Shown here piece by piece: positions 35,971 through 46,200 of a stretch of DNA of 64,000 bases (positions are counted from its first letter, which is position 1; every line of letters starts with the position of its first letter). This DNA comes from CAYFLR01 sp964343805 (GTDB lineage Bacteria; Bdellovibrionota_B; Oligoflexia; CAYFLR01). The position numbers and the translations under genes were made by a program. Below the pieces are notes generated by a model, which saw only the letters and a program-made list of their open reading frames with translations, did not search any database and had not been told where the DNA came from. The stretch is from NCBI GenBank assembly GCA_964343805.1, contig CAYFLR010000023.1, forward strand, positions 1-64,000. Reading direction: 5' to 3'.

Positions 35971-36651
35971 ATGATGCATCACGATCTTAGTTCCCCTACC
36001 ACCATTATCATGGCTCTCTTATCTGGCATGAGTTTTGGTTGGATGTCTCTTCCTCATTGTTATGCCATGTGTGGTCCTCTCCATACCTGTCTGGCATTTC
36101 AAAAGAAGAGTAAATTTCACTTTATGAATTTATCGGTACTAAATTTAGGCCGTATTTTGGGTTACACTCTCTTGGGTGCGGTGGCTGGACTTGCGGGTGG
36201 ACTTCTCAACGAATCCATCAGTTGGCTGAAACCGGGTGGCCCCCACGGCAAGTTTCTCATGTTTCTATTTCCTGCCATTACACTTTTTATTTTTAGTTAT
36301 TATGGTTTTAAAAATAAAGGGGTGAAGTCCTCTTCTTTAAAAGGTTTTGGCGAGATTTTAAAAAAGAGTTCCAAAAAAGGAATTTTTGCCGTGGGATGCG
36401 CGAATAGTCTTATTCCCTGTGGTGTCCTTTGGGTGACCTATGCTGCAGCTGTTGGTACCACCTCCATTTTACTAGGTGCCCTTCTTCTTTTTGCTTACAG
36501 TTTCACTATTTCCTTTTTCATGCAATTAGGAATTTTTGTGGGCAGCACCACCGGAAAGAAACTGGGTGTCATTAATCAAAAGACTCTTCCTTGGATCTCC
36601 CTCACTATCGGTTTAGCTTACCTCTCTGTTTTTGCCGTGAAGATGGTTTAG
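35971..36651 (+). CDS. TauE/DsbD_2-family membrane protein of the cbb3 cluster
   Basis: 226 residues with about six membrane helices. The family signature HCYAMCGP is near residue 30, and a second conserved region (GCANSLIPCGVLWVTY) is near 150. Such DsbD_2/TauE-like proteins (often annotated as sulfite exporter or urease accessory membrane proteins) are found next to ccoGHIS genes and have been linked to copper or thiol handling. Here it is directly before the copper ATPase, which supports a copper-delivery role for cbb3; the substrate is not proven. An alternative start is the second ATG at 35974. Confidence 0.8.
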   Translation: MMHHDLSSPTTIIMALLSGMSFGWMSLPHCYAMCGPLHTCLAFQKKSKFHFMNLSVLNLGRILGYTLLGAVAGLAGGLLNESISWLKPGGPHGKFLMFLFPAITLFIFSYYGFKNKGVKSSSLKGFGEILKKSSKKGIFAVGCANSLIPCGVLWVTYAAAVGTTSILLGALLLFAYSFTISFFMQLGIFVGSTTGKKLGVINQKTLPWISLTIGLAYLSVFAVKMV

Positions 36652-36666
36652 CAAGGGCCCCTTTTC

Positions 36667-39012
36667 ATGACCTTAAAAAACTGCCTCACCTGTGAGCGTG
36701 AAATAAACTCTAACCTAGATGAAGAATTTTGCTGTAACGGATGTAAAGCGGTTTATCAGGTCTTAGATGAGATGGAGCTGGAAGGGGAGGATAAAAAGCA
36801 AAAAAAAGAGGCGCTCTTAAGCGCCGTCTTAAGTCCTCTTCCCACAAAAGATAAATTGATCAATGATTTTTCTACGGAAATAGATAGTGACTCATCCTTA
36901 GATCTTTCTGCCGATGTGGTGGAAGAAAATTTAATTGTCAGTGGAATGGTTTGTCCCGCCTGCACTTGGATTATTCATCATACCTTATCCCAATTACCGG
37001 GTGTTCATAATGTGAATGTGAATTTTATTTCTGAGAGTGTTCGCATCAGTTTTGATCCTATGCAGACCGGTCTTGATAAAATCAAAACTCAGATTTCCTC
37101 TTTGGGTTATTACCTTAGAGAGTCAAAACAGGATATTCCCAACTATAACTACTATGGCTTTGGTATCGGCTGGTTTTTAACTATGAATGTGATGATGCTC
37201 TCCTTTGTGGTTTATTCCGCTGAATCCTGGCAAGTGCCCAAATCTATGCAGCTCGTGTGTTCCATTCTGCTGCTGCTCTTCGCTTTTTTAGTTCCCATAA
37301 TTGCCGCTAAAGACACCATTAAAAAAGGTGTGCAGCAGATGCGTTTTTTACGCTTTCGCATGGAAAGTTTGATTGTTCTTTCCACCAGCACTGCTTTTAT
37401 TTACTCCCTGTACTCCATCTATAGAAAAGACTTTCCTCACCTCTACTTTGAGGTGGTCTGTCTGCTCCTCATGCTGATTGAAACCGGAAATTTGATCTCC
37501 TTTGCCTTTTATCAAAAGCTGCGAATTCGCATGAACCGCCTGCTCGATTGTCTTCCCAAAAAGGTGCGCATCGTTCATGAAGGAAAGCCTGTTACTTTCA
37601 AACCGGCCAGTGAACTGCAGGCTTTTGATCTTTTTAAAGTCCTGCAGGGCGAAGTTTTGCCCATCAATGGCATTGTAGTGGGAGAGAGTGAATTTGATTA
37701 CAGTGTGATTACCGGAGAGAGTAGTTCTATCCGACTTAAAGAAGGTCATTTTGTTCCTTCAGGAGCAAAACTTATCTCTTCTGAAGCCACTCTTTTAGTC
37801 CCTGCTGAAGGAGTGAAATCCTTTTTAGAAGAGCTGGTGGAAAATACCTTTTCTGCTTTCAACACCTTTGGAGACACTTACTCCACTGGTGATAAGATCT
37901 CTCGCCTTTTTGTCCCTATCATTTTGTTGATTGCCACCTCAACTTTTGTTTATTACTTCTCCTTCCATGGTTTTGAAGCAGCCTTAGTTAGTTTTTTGCG
38001 AGTGATGATTGTTTCTTGTCCTTGTGTTTTTGGCATTGCTGAGCCCTTAGTTTTCACTCTAGCGGTAGATAAAATGAGGAGGCAAGGCATCCAAGTGATC
38101 AATGGAAACACCCTGAAGCAAGAGCCGGATACTATTATCTTTGATAAAACCGGAACACTTACCAAGTCGCAGTTGGTGGTGGAAAAGATTCATTGGCTCA
38201 CCGAGGAAAAGTCTCTCTACCTAGATATTCTTTCCTCTTTAGAAAACGGGGTAGAGCATCCTTTGGCGCGAACCTTGATGACCTTAGGAAAAAAGGTGAC
38301 CATTTCGAATCGACTTATTCACTCAGACAGCATCACTGGAGATTTTAAACAAGTTACCTATCGTTGTGGCAGTATCGATTACTATAAAGCATCTTCAGCT
38401 GTTGAACCTTTTTTAAATTCACCCAATACCTTGGTGGCTTTTGGGGATAAAGAGCACTGCCTTCTTATTATAGAACTATCTGATCCTCTGCGTGAGGAGT
38501 CAGCAGAGACCGTGGCCTCTTTACAGAAATTAAAGAAAAAAGTGGTAATCAGTTCGGGAGATCGCGCTGCCATTGTAGAAAAGATTGCTAGAAAGTTAGA
38601 TGTGTCGGAATTTCATAGCTCCATGACCCCCGAAAGTAAACAAAAACTGATCAGCACCATGCAACAATCGGGTCGGGGAGTGATGATGGTGGGAGATGGC
38701 ATCAATGATGCGGGTTCCCTGGCTGCTGCTGATTTCGGACTATCGGTTTTTTCAGGACAATTGCCCACCAAAATGACTGCAGATGCGATTTTACTGTCCA
38801 ATGATTTAAAAACCATCCCTCTTATTTTCAATTTTATTCATCATATTAAGCGCAAAGTTTTCACTAATTACTTCTGGGCTTTTCTTTATAATATTGTGGG
38901 CATTACTTTGGCGGTGATGGGGAAACTGTCTCCCTCTTTTTGTGCCTATGGCATGGCTTTTAGTAATACGGTGGTGCTACTCAACTCCACCTATTGGAAA
39001 AAAGTGAAATAA
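36667..39012 (+). CDS. ccoI: CcoI-like copper-transporting P1B-type ATPase
   Basis: 781 residues. N-terminal zinc-finger-like Cys cluster (FCCNGCKAVYQ) as in CcoI, then an HMA domain with CPAC at residues 96-99. Membrane helices follow, with the CPC translocation motif at 451-453, the phosphorylation motif DKTGT at 493-497 and the hinge GDGIND at 676-681. This matches CcoI/FixI, which supplies copper to cbb3 oxidase from the cytoplasm to the periplasm. Located at the end of the respiratory operon. The convergent lipoprotein gene ends two bases after its stop. Confidence 0.93.
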   Translation: MTLKNCLTCEREINSNLDEEFCCNGCKAVYQVLDEMELEGEDKKQKKEALLSAVLSPLPTKDKLINDFSTEIDSDSSLDLSADVVEENLIVSGMVCPACTWIIHHTLSQLPGVHNVNVNFISESVRISFDPMQTGLDKIKTQISSLGYYLRESKQDIPNYNYYGFGIGWFLTMNVMMLSFVVYSAESWQVPKSMQLVCSILLLLFAFLVPIIAAKDTIKKGVQQMRFLRFRMESLIVLSTSTAFIYSLYSIYRKDFPHLYFEVVCLLLMLIETGNLISFAFYQKLRIRMNRLLDCLPKKVRIVHEGKPVTFKPASELQAFDLFKVLQGEVLPINGIVVGESEFDYSVITGESSSIRLKEGHFVPSGAKLISSEATLLVPAEGVKSFLEELVENTFSAFNTFGDTYSTGDKISRLFVPIILLIATSTFVYYFSFHGFEAALVSFLRVMIVSCPCVFGIAEPLVFTLAVDKMRRQGIQVINGNTLKQEPDTIIFDKTGTLTKSQLVVEKIHWLTEEKSLYLDILSSLENGVEHPLARTLMTLGKKVTISNRLIHSDSITGDFKQVTYRCGSIDYYKASSAVEPFLNSPNTLVAFGDKEHCLLIIELSDPLREESAETVASLQKLKKKVVISSGDRAAIVEKIARKLDVSEFHSSMTPESKQKLISTMQQSGRGVMMVGDGINDAGSLAAADFGLSVFSGQLPTKMTADAILLSNDLKTIPLIFNFIHHIKRKVFTNYFWAFLYNIVGITLAVMGKLSPSFCAYGMAFSNTVVLLNSTYWKKVK

Positions 39013-39013
39013 C

Positions 39014-39811
39014 CTATTTTTTCTTTTTAAAAGACTTCTTTTTAAATACCGGTCCTTTGGCTCCAGGACTATAAAGATACCAGAGGCTGGCTTTCCGTGA
39101 TTTGGGATTGTTCCATTTTGATTTGGTGAGCTTGGAATTCGAATAGAAATGGATCATGTCCACATCTTCATCACGATTGGTATCGGTTTCAATCCGTTCT
39201 ATGAGTCCTCTTTTGAAAAAATAAGTGGCATCTACTTTTTTATCGCCATTATAGTCCCAGGTTATTTTCTCTATGAGATTGTTTCTATAATAAATGAAAT
39301 TATCTGGCTTTCCATTTTTATTGGTGTCAATGGCCGCACTCACTAAATCACCTTTATCAAAAAGTTCCCAATAGTCGAGTTTGCCATCAAAATTGGTGTC
39401 TTTGGAAATCTTGACAATGGCTCCATTGTTGTATTCGAAAAAGTAATCAAATCGGCTATCAAAGTTGAAGTCCACACTGGTTTGCACCAGTTGTTTATCT
39501 TCGTATTTGTAGAGATAATCAATTTTTCCATCCCCATTGCGATCCACTGACTCTTTCACTAGGATTCCTTTTTCATATTGCATCCATAAATCCATCTTGC
39601 CATCAAAATCACTGTCTTTAGCGGTTTTATACTTTCGACCCTTCAAGTAGTAGTCTTTCACGTCCACTTTTGAGTCGGTGTTGGTATCAGTTTCAATGAC
39701 GATCTGATACTTGGCATTGGAACTGGGCGATTTATCATCCCAAGCATTGCTGCTGGCACAACTATTTAACACGAATAGGCTGATAATAAAAAAGGCTAAA
39801 CGATTCTGCAT
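39014..39811 (-). CDS. EF-hand-like repeat lipoprotein
   Basis: 265 residues. Signal peptide with lipobox LNSC (Cys about 18). From about residue 40 to 225 there are about nine copies of a roughly 20-25-residue unit with the pattern D-x-(N/D)-x-D-G-K-x-D-(Y/L), followed by an aromatic strand (for example DTNFDGKLDYWELFDKG and DRNGDGKIDYLYKYEDK). The Asp-rich loop resembles EF-hand/dockerin-type calcium sites, so calcium-stabilised repeats are likely. The C-terminus is Lys-rich (KKKSFKKKK). Function unknown. A strong GGAGGAAAT site precedes the ATG. It is transcribed toward the ccoI gene. Confidence 0.8.
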   Translation of the reverse strand: MQNRLAFFIISLFVLNSCASSNAWDDKSPSSNAKYQIVIETDTNTDSKVDVKDYYLKGRKYKTAKDSDFDGKMDLWMQYEKGILVKESVDRNGDGKIDYLYKYEDKQLVQTSVDFNFDSRFDYFFEYNNGAIVKISKDTNFDGKLDYWELFDKGDLVSAAIDTNKNGKPDNFIYYRNNLIEKITWDYNGDKKVDATYFFKRGLIERIETDTNRDEDVDMIHFYSNSKLTKSKWNNPKSRKASLWYLYSPGAKGPVFKKKSFKKKK

Positions 39812-39932
39812 ATTTCCTCCGCAAATGGTGCAATAACCTATCGGAAATATTTTGAAAAGTTTAACTCCAATTTTCCGCGCACCTTAAAAATTAAATCTCC
39901 CTAATTACCTAACCCTCTCCTTTCAAGGCTGC

Positions 39933-39978
39933 TGTCAAATCTTTTGACAAAATGTCTATGTATTTGACAAATTATCAA
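39933..39978. promoter_or_regulatory. Two adjacent TTGACA inverted repeats
   Basis: A perfect 7-bp-arm palindrome with three-base spacer (39933-39949) and a similar imperfect one (39964-39978) with the same spacer length. Same spacer and half-site suggest one dimeric regulator bound twice; the half-site also resembles a -35 box, so overlap with a promoter is possible. Confidence 0.4.
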
Positions 39979-40233
39979 TTAAATTAAAAAATTTAAAAAA
40001 AATTACATTTAGAAAAATTAATTTTTGGTGGTCAGGTAAATAAAAAAAGGCTTTAGCAGAAAATTTAAGTCACCAAAAAAGGTACAGAAATTCATAAAAA
40101 TAACCCGCTAATTTGATTGGTATTAAACTTCCTCTTAAAGTTCCTCGTTTTTTAGTCCGTATACTAAAGAATAAGCTTAAATTGTTTATTTAACCGCGAT
40201 GGATTTCTCTATTAAAAAGAGAGTCTGCGGAAT

Positions 40234-40240
40234 AAAGGGA
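40234..40240 (+). promoter_or_regulatory. Ribosome binding site for the TTG start of the giant lipoprotein
   Basis: AAAGGGA five bases before TTG at 40246. No in-frame ATG near the signal peptide would be better placed. Confidence 0.6.
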
Positions 40241-40245
40241 TTAGT

Positions 40246-43200
40246 TTGACTTTTTCACTTCAAATCATCCTATCTTTAATTCTTCTAGGATCCTTCCTAA
40301 CTTGCTCATTGGAGCGCCCAGAAACGGCTCTGCATGAAGATGCCGTGAAGAAAAGTAACTGGGAAATCCTGGCTCAAAACATTGTGCCAGCCAATCGAGC
40401 GTCACGTATTCCTGTCACTTCAAGAGTCGAATTTACTCTCACTGGATCAGCACTCTTTGTGCCCACCGAAGCCTTTGCTCTTATCAAAGTGGATAAAGAT
40501 GGTAAGGAGGTTGCGCCCATCGAAACCGTCATTGAATATGACACCGAGGCCAATCATATTACCCTATACGGGAAGAAACCTCTCCCGCCCACTTCACTCA
40601 TTGGAATTAAGCTACTTAAGCCCATTGAGATGGAGTCAGGAGACTTGATTGAAAGCTTTGAGGGGTACATTTTCTCTACCACCTTTGGTGCTAATTTTAA
40701 AAATCTCATTGTTTACCCCAATATGTCCCCTTCTAATCGCAGTGCTATTAGTGTCAGTGGAAATCTATCTTTGGCTAAAAAAGGATATTTGCGAATCCTG
40801 AAAGATGGTGAACCCTACCTCAATAAGCCATTTAAAGTAGAAGAGGCCACCGCCGGATTCGCTATCGATAGTGCCTTAGAAAAAGAGAGTGCTCATTATC
40901 ACATTGAATTAGTGCCAGTGGATGAATTAGGAGCTGAATTTCTCTCCACCGTCATCTTTGAAGATCTTTATATTGATACCATCGCCCCGGTGAGACCGCA
41001 AGAAGTTGAAATTCTTGCTAAAAATCCCACTAATAACAAGGTGCTAAAAATCAAAGGAAAAGCAGAACCAGGAACCTCCGTCTACCTCTATCATCGGAGT
41101 GCCCTGCTTTCCGTTTCCGTGATTCCTTATGATAAGCCCCTTTCTAATAATAGTAATAATAAAATGTACCTCACCGAAGAAGGGGGTTCCAATAATAACG
41201 AGTATTACAATAATAATGAAAACAGTGAAATAGAATCCTTAGATAACACCAATGATGTCATTGAAGAAAATATCCAAGAAGAAGACCTTGCCAATGTGAC
41301 CTTGGTCCCCTTCGAAATCTCCACTCCGCCCATGCTCGATGGTCTTTACACATTTAAATTAAGATCCAAAGATATAGCCGGAAATTATAGTGGAACCACC
41401 GAAACCGAAGAAATCTTGATCAGTACCTCACGGCCTCCTCCTCCGGTTGTCATGGCTATCAATCCACCGCCTCCTTCTAATGTAATGCCCGAAATTTCTC
41501 TGGGAGTGGATGAAGATGTGGTGCGTATGGAATTCTATATGCATGATTATCTTCTTCAAGTTATTGACATGCCGTCCCATGATGGAAGCCTTTTATTGAA
41601 AGTTCCAAAGTTAGAGGAATTAGCCAAAGGCTTAAAATCTGAGGTTTATGGATTTTATCCCTTGCAAGATGGTTTTTATAAATTCTCAGTGATTGCCTAT
41701 GATAAATCAGGCAATCCCAGTGCCACCAAACTCATTCATGAAGCCTATCTCTATGACACCACCCCACCGGTGGTGACCATTGGTAAAATCGACCCAGATA
41801 CCATCACCATGTTCGGAATGATCCAAACCACCAATGTGGCCTACGAGGTGGATGAGGAGTCCGAAGTTATCTATGAAATTAATGGTAATAAGTATCCTCC
41901 CGCTCGTATGGAACCGGGAGTGAAAGCCTCACAAGAGGTAGATGCCTTAGGTGGCGATGTCTATGAAGATAAAGACTCGGTTATAACCATTAAAGCTAAA
42001 GATGATGCAGGTAATGTGGGAGAAGCCACTGCTCTTATCCATATTGATAACGACCCACCTCAAGGGACTTTTGATTTATCAGGAGGAGGAAATCCCTTTG
42101 AGGCCGATTTTGAAATCTACTTCGGCCCCGATGAAAATGGGGACATTATTAAAAAGTCACGAGGAATTTTAAAGTGGAAACTGGCTGAACCAGAACCTGG
42201 AATTATTATTAAGCTGGGATACCTAAATGGGAAAGAGCCAGAAATTTGGAACGAAGCAGTGCCGCTCACTGCCAACCTCGGAATTGTCCCCTATGTGGAT
42301 GGTCAGCCGCCCACCAGCTTTTTGGATGTAGGTGAAACTAGATATGGTCTGCCCAGCGGGGCGGAAAGAGGATATATCATTATTGCCTGTGACCGGCTGT
42401 TTAATTGCACTCCTGGCTTAACGGGTATAATTACTACACCTGATGTAATTCCTCCAGATGTAGACTTGGTTCAAGGTGGATCTAATGTCTTACCTAAAAT
42501 GAAAAATGCGATGAGAATGGCTAAGGGAGGAGATTCCATCCTTTATACCTTCTATACCAATGAGCCGCTTGATTTAGATAAATCCTTTATGACCATTAGT
42601 CATATTTGGAACCGAAATAGAGACACCGGAATGCCTGACCCTGATAATGTGGACAATGGTGGAATGGGAGATAAAGTCTTTAATTTTACCATCGCCAAGA
42701 AGACTTTTACTAACGATCAGGGGGTCGTAGAAATCATACCTAATGCTTATGAGTTAAGCACCAGCGTCACAGCTGAGTTTGTGGATGGTGAGTATTATCC
42801 CTATATCTATGCCTGTGACTTAAGTGATAACTGCACTAAGTTTGTCAATTACTTTGATCTGGGTAAAAAGTACCCGAAACTGACCTTTCGAGTGGACAAG
42901 ATTCCTCCTCCTTATCCCCTCATTCTGGATATGATCCTACTCCAATCTTCTCGTGATGGTTCTTATTTTTCTGAATTCCCACCCGGAGGACCAGATCCAG
43001 ATACCAATTATGCCTCTTTGGGCCCTGATTCTGAATTTAAGGTCTATGTGGAGTGCCCTGGAACTCTTATTACCTATTTAAAACCTTTAGATGTGCAATC
43101 AGATAATGTAACATCACCACTCACAGCGGCTGACATGAATGCCGATCTCGATGCTCCAGTCACTGAACCGATCCAAGAGAAGTTAAAAGATTACACCTCT

Positions 43201-46200
43201 TGGCAGTCAGAAGTAATATTTGATAGTAAATACGTGAGTGATTGTCCCGATAGACCACTTTTCCCCAAAGAGCCCGGCCCCATACCTTCTGGAACTATGG
43301 TGAAAAGAAAGTTTGATTTTTCCAAAAAACAAACTGTTGTTGAATATAGAACCAATGAGCCTAATATTCCCATTGAGCTAGGGGATGGATCTTACGTGGT
43401 GAAGATGATCTCGATTGATGGGGCGGGCAATGATGGGTTTTATTCGCTTGTGCAAGCGGATGATTATATTACCACCCAAACAGAACTAGAAGCCACTTAC
43501 GGTATTGATCTTTCTCACCCAGATATTGACTACCAGTTTTTACCTGAGACTGCGAATGCAACTATTGAAGAGCAACTCACCACCCGAGGTTATTCAGCTG
43601 GGGATGCTGACACCTATGCACAGAACTATGCCGACAGTATTGATTTAAGCACCAATCCTCATCTCTTTGGCCGTAAATTTTCCATGAATATAGCGATTCC
43701 CACAGGAGCCAGAAGGTGTTTTACATCTACACCCTATGCAGCTACTTTAAATCGGGCAACCTTAGATATTACGAATCAGACTGATCTAGATAAGTGGCTT
43801 TGTTATAAAAGAGTGCAACAGGATCTCACCTCAGTGGTGCCGAATGAAGCTGAGAAGCAGTGTCACATGCTCTTTTTAAATGAAACAAATTATAAATTTA
43901 TGGAGGATGAGGATCCTCGCTATATTATGCCTCCTGCTGCAAGGGAGCAGGTTTGGGATACCAGCGGAACACTTGAATTTGATAACTCTTCTACTCTGCT
44001 TACTAACAAAAAGAGCACTTGCTATACTAAATTGTATGGAATAACTGATATTGGCCCTGATTGTGTTTATGATCAAGAGTTTGCTACCCGTCCTATAGTG
44101 TTTAAAGACTTTATCTATTTTAAAGATGGGGGGGATAAATGGGCGGGTATTGATAATGATATCTATTGGATGATGCAACCCATACCTACTTTGAAGGTGA
44201 TGGTGCACGATCCTAACGGAACTGATTTCATCCCTGATCCAGTTGCGAGTAGAACGCCTGGTAGAAGAGAGCAAGAAGAAGAGCCTATTGAGGTTTATTT
44301 TGACAGTGCATCAAGTTTAGATACTTTGCAGGCCTATGATGAGCCGGTGGCTCTTTGTGATAACGATCGGCAGTGCTTTCAAGCGGTAAAAGACCCCGAT
44401 GGCTATGGTCTTTTAAAATACAAAGCCTTTACCATTGACCCTTATCAAAGAATGGGAAACACCCGTTACACGGACTTTGTAGATACAGATAGTAATCTGC
44501 TACTCGATTTTCTCCATCCCAATGTGGATGCGGGAGACCCTTTAAACCCAGATTTTGCCAAGGCCTCCGGGGTCTGGGAACTCTATTTACAAATTTTTGA
44601 TCGTGAAGACAAGGGTAAAGCGATTAAAGGTGTGGATGATTTTCCAGCGGTTCCTAATGGTTTGATTGATTATGGTAAGCAAAATTACTTTTTAAAGCCA
44701 GCTCAATACACCACTGTTTATTCACCTCGTTTTGCAGATATTGTCTGTGCTCCCAAGCCCGGTACTACTTCTGAGTATTGTTATATTCGTTCCAATGTAG
44801 AGTTTGCTCGAATTCCTATTGAGTATAAATGTTTTACCCATGATACTTCTTCATCTCCTCTTTGTAAGACTAATAAAGTATCTGATGGTCAAGGGGGCTA
44901 TTACTGGGTCAACTATGTGAATAGTGCTATGCTCAGTTTTATTTTCAGAGAAGAAGGAGGCGAAGTGCCTGCTTCTTATCCATTTACACCTGAACTCACT
45001 AAACCCTTTGTTATTTGTAAAGGTGCGGATGGAGATTATGCTCAATGTTATCTCCCTGAGGGTTCACCTCCCTATCAGCAGATCACCTACCAGAGTTTGG
45101 TTGATCTTACTGAAACCACCTCGGCCACTTTGGTGGAGCTCATGAAAACCCATATCTGTCATGAAGATGGGGACTGCTTTAAGATTGATGTAAGGAAAGG
45201 TCCATTCAGCCAAATCACCAGAGAGAAAGATTGTTATCTCCCCACCGTCGGTGGCCCTGATACCCCAGAAATAGGGCACTGCCGAGTTCCGGCCTACAAT
45301 GTCTATGATACGGGGACTAGCAGTCCTTCTAATCCTATGAATTATCTAGAATTGGTTTGTAATAGCCTAGGTAAGTGTTATCATATGCTTTATAAAAACG
45401 GTTCAGGAGATTATGGACCTCCTTTAGATACGGATCCTAGCTGGACCCCGGTGCAAGTGGTGGATAACGATGATCTGGGTTGCTGGGTAGAAAAAGCTGA
45501 TGAAGGGGGAACCTCCAGCAATGATTGCATCGCCTATTATGGAGATGTGACCGTCACTCCTCCCGATTCGAATCACATGGGTAAAATTCCCGACCTGGTT
45601 TGTGATAAGCCGGGCTACAATATAATCAATTGGACCACCTTCCAAACAAAGAGTGAGGCCGATGGTAAGGGTGAGACTCACTGTTTTCAACCTAATGACA
45701 CTTCCTACGGTGGAATCAACAGTGAGCTATATCCGGAATATATACTAAAAAGTGGCAGCCCCTATGTGGGTGAAAAAAGCTTTCATTATGCGGACAGTCA
45801 GGTGATCTGTGAAGGGGACCCCAGTGTGAAAGACATTAAGTCTTTTGTCCCCATGATTCGTCCCTATGATGTGGTGAGTTTACCTCCTAACTCCTATAAT
45901 TGGACCTTTTCCTATCAAATGTATGATTTAACCGACATTGATGGTTCTGGACTTTTTACCACTTTTAAGCAGATGATCACCGGCGGCCTTGGTCCAGGTA
46001 ATAATATAGCTAGTTACCTAGGCTTTGTATTGGTCACTGATGTGGCGGGTAACACTAGCCCGGTTATGAATGGGGGCAACAAAGGCAATGCGGAGCCCAT
46101 AAAAATTGCAAATTGGAGATACCATCCCAATCCCCCAACCCTCATGGGTGCCAATATTGAAACTCATTATCAAAAGTATGGTTTTGGTAAGAACAAATCA

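Larger units (their letters stand above)
39812..40245. other. 434-bp AT-rich intergenic region before the giant lipoprotein operon
   Basis: No gene-sized ORF or RNA gene is recognisable. Two TTGACA-containing inverted repeats occur: TGTCAAA-TCT-TTTGACA at 39933-39949 and TTGACA-AAT-TATCAA at 39964-39978 (one mismatch). Long A/T-tracts follow, and AAAGGGA at 40234-40240 is the ribosome site of the downstream gene. Promoter and operator for the operon are probably here, but I cannot place a start site. Confidence 0.55.

Noticed and set aside
37348..37749. 133-residue minus-strand ORF opposite ccoI
   Set aside because: It is antisense to conserved ATPase sequence and has no features of its own.
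43876..44274. 132-residue minus-strand ORF in the giant lipoprotein gene
   Set aside because: Antisense shadow; composition reflects the opposite strand.
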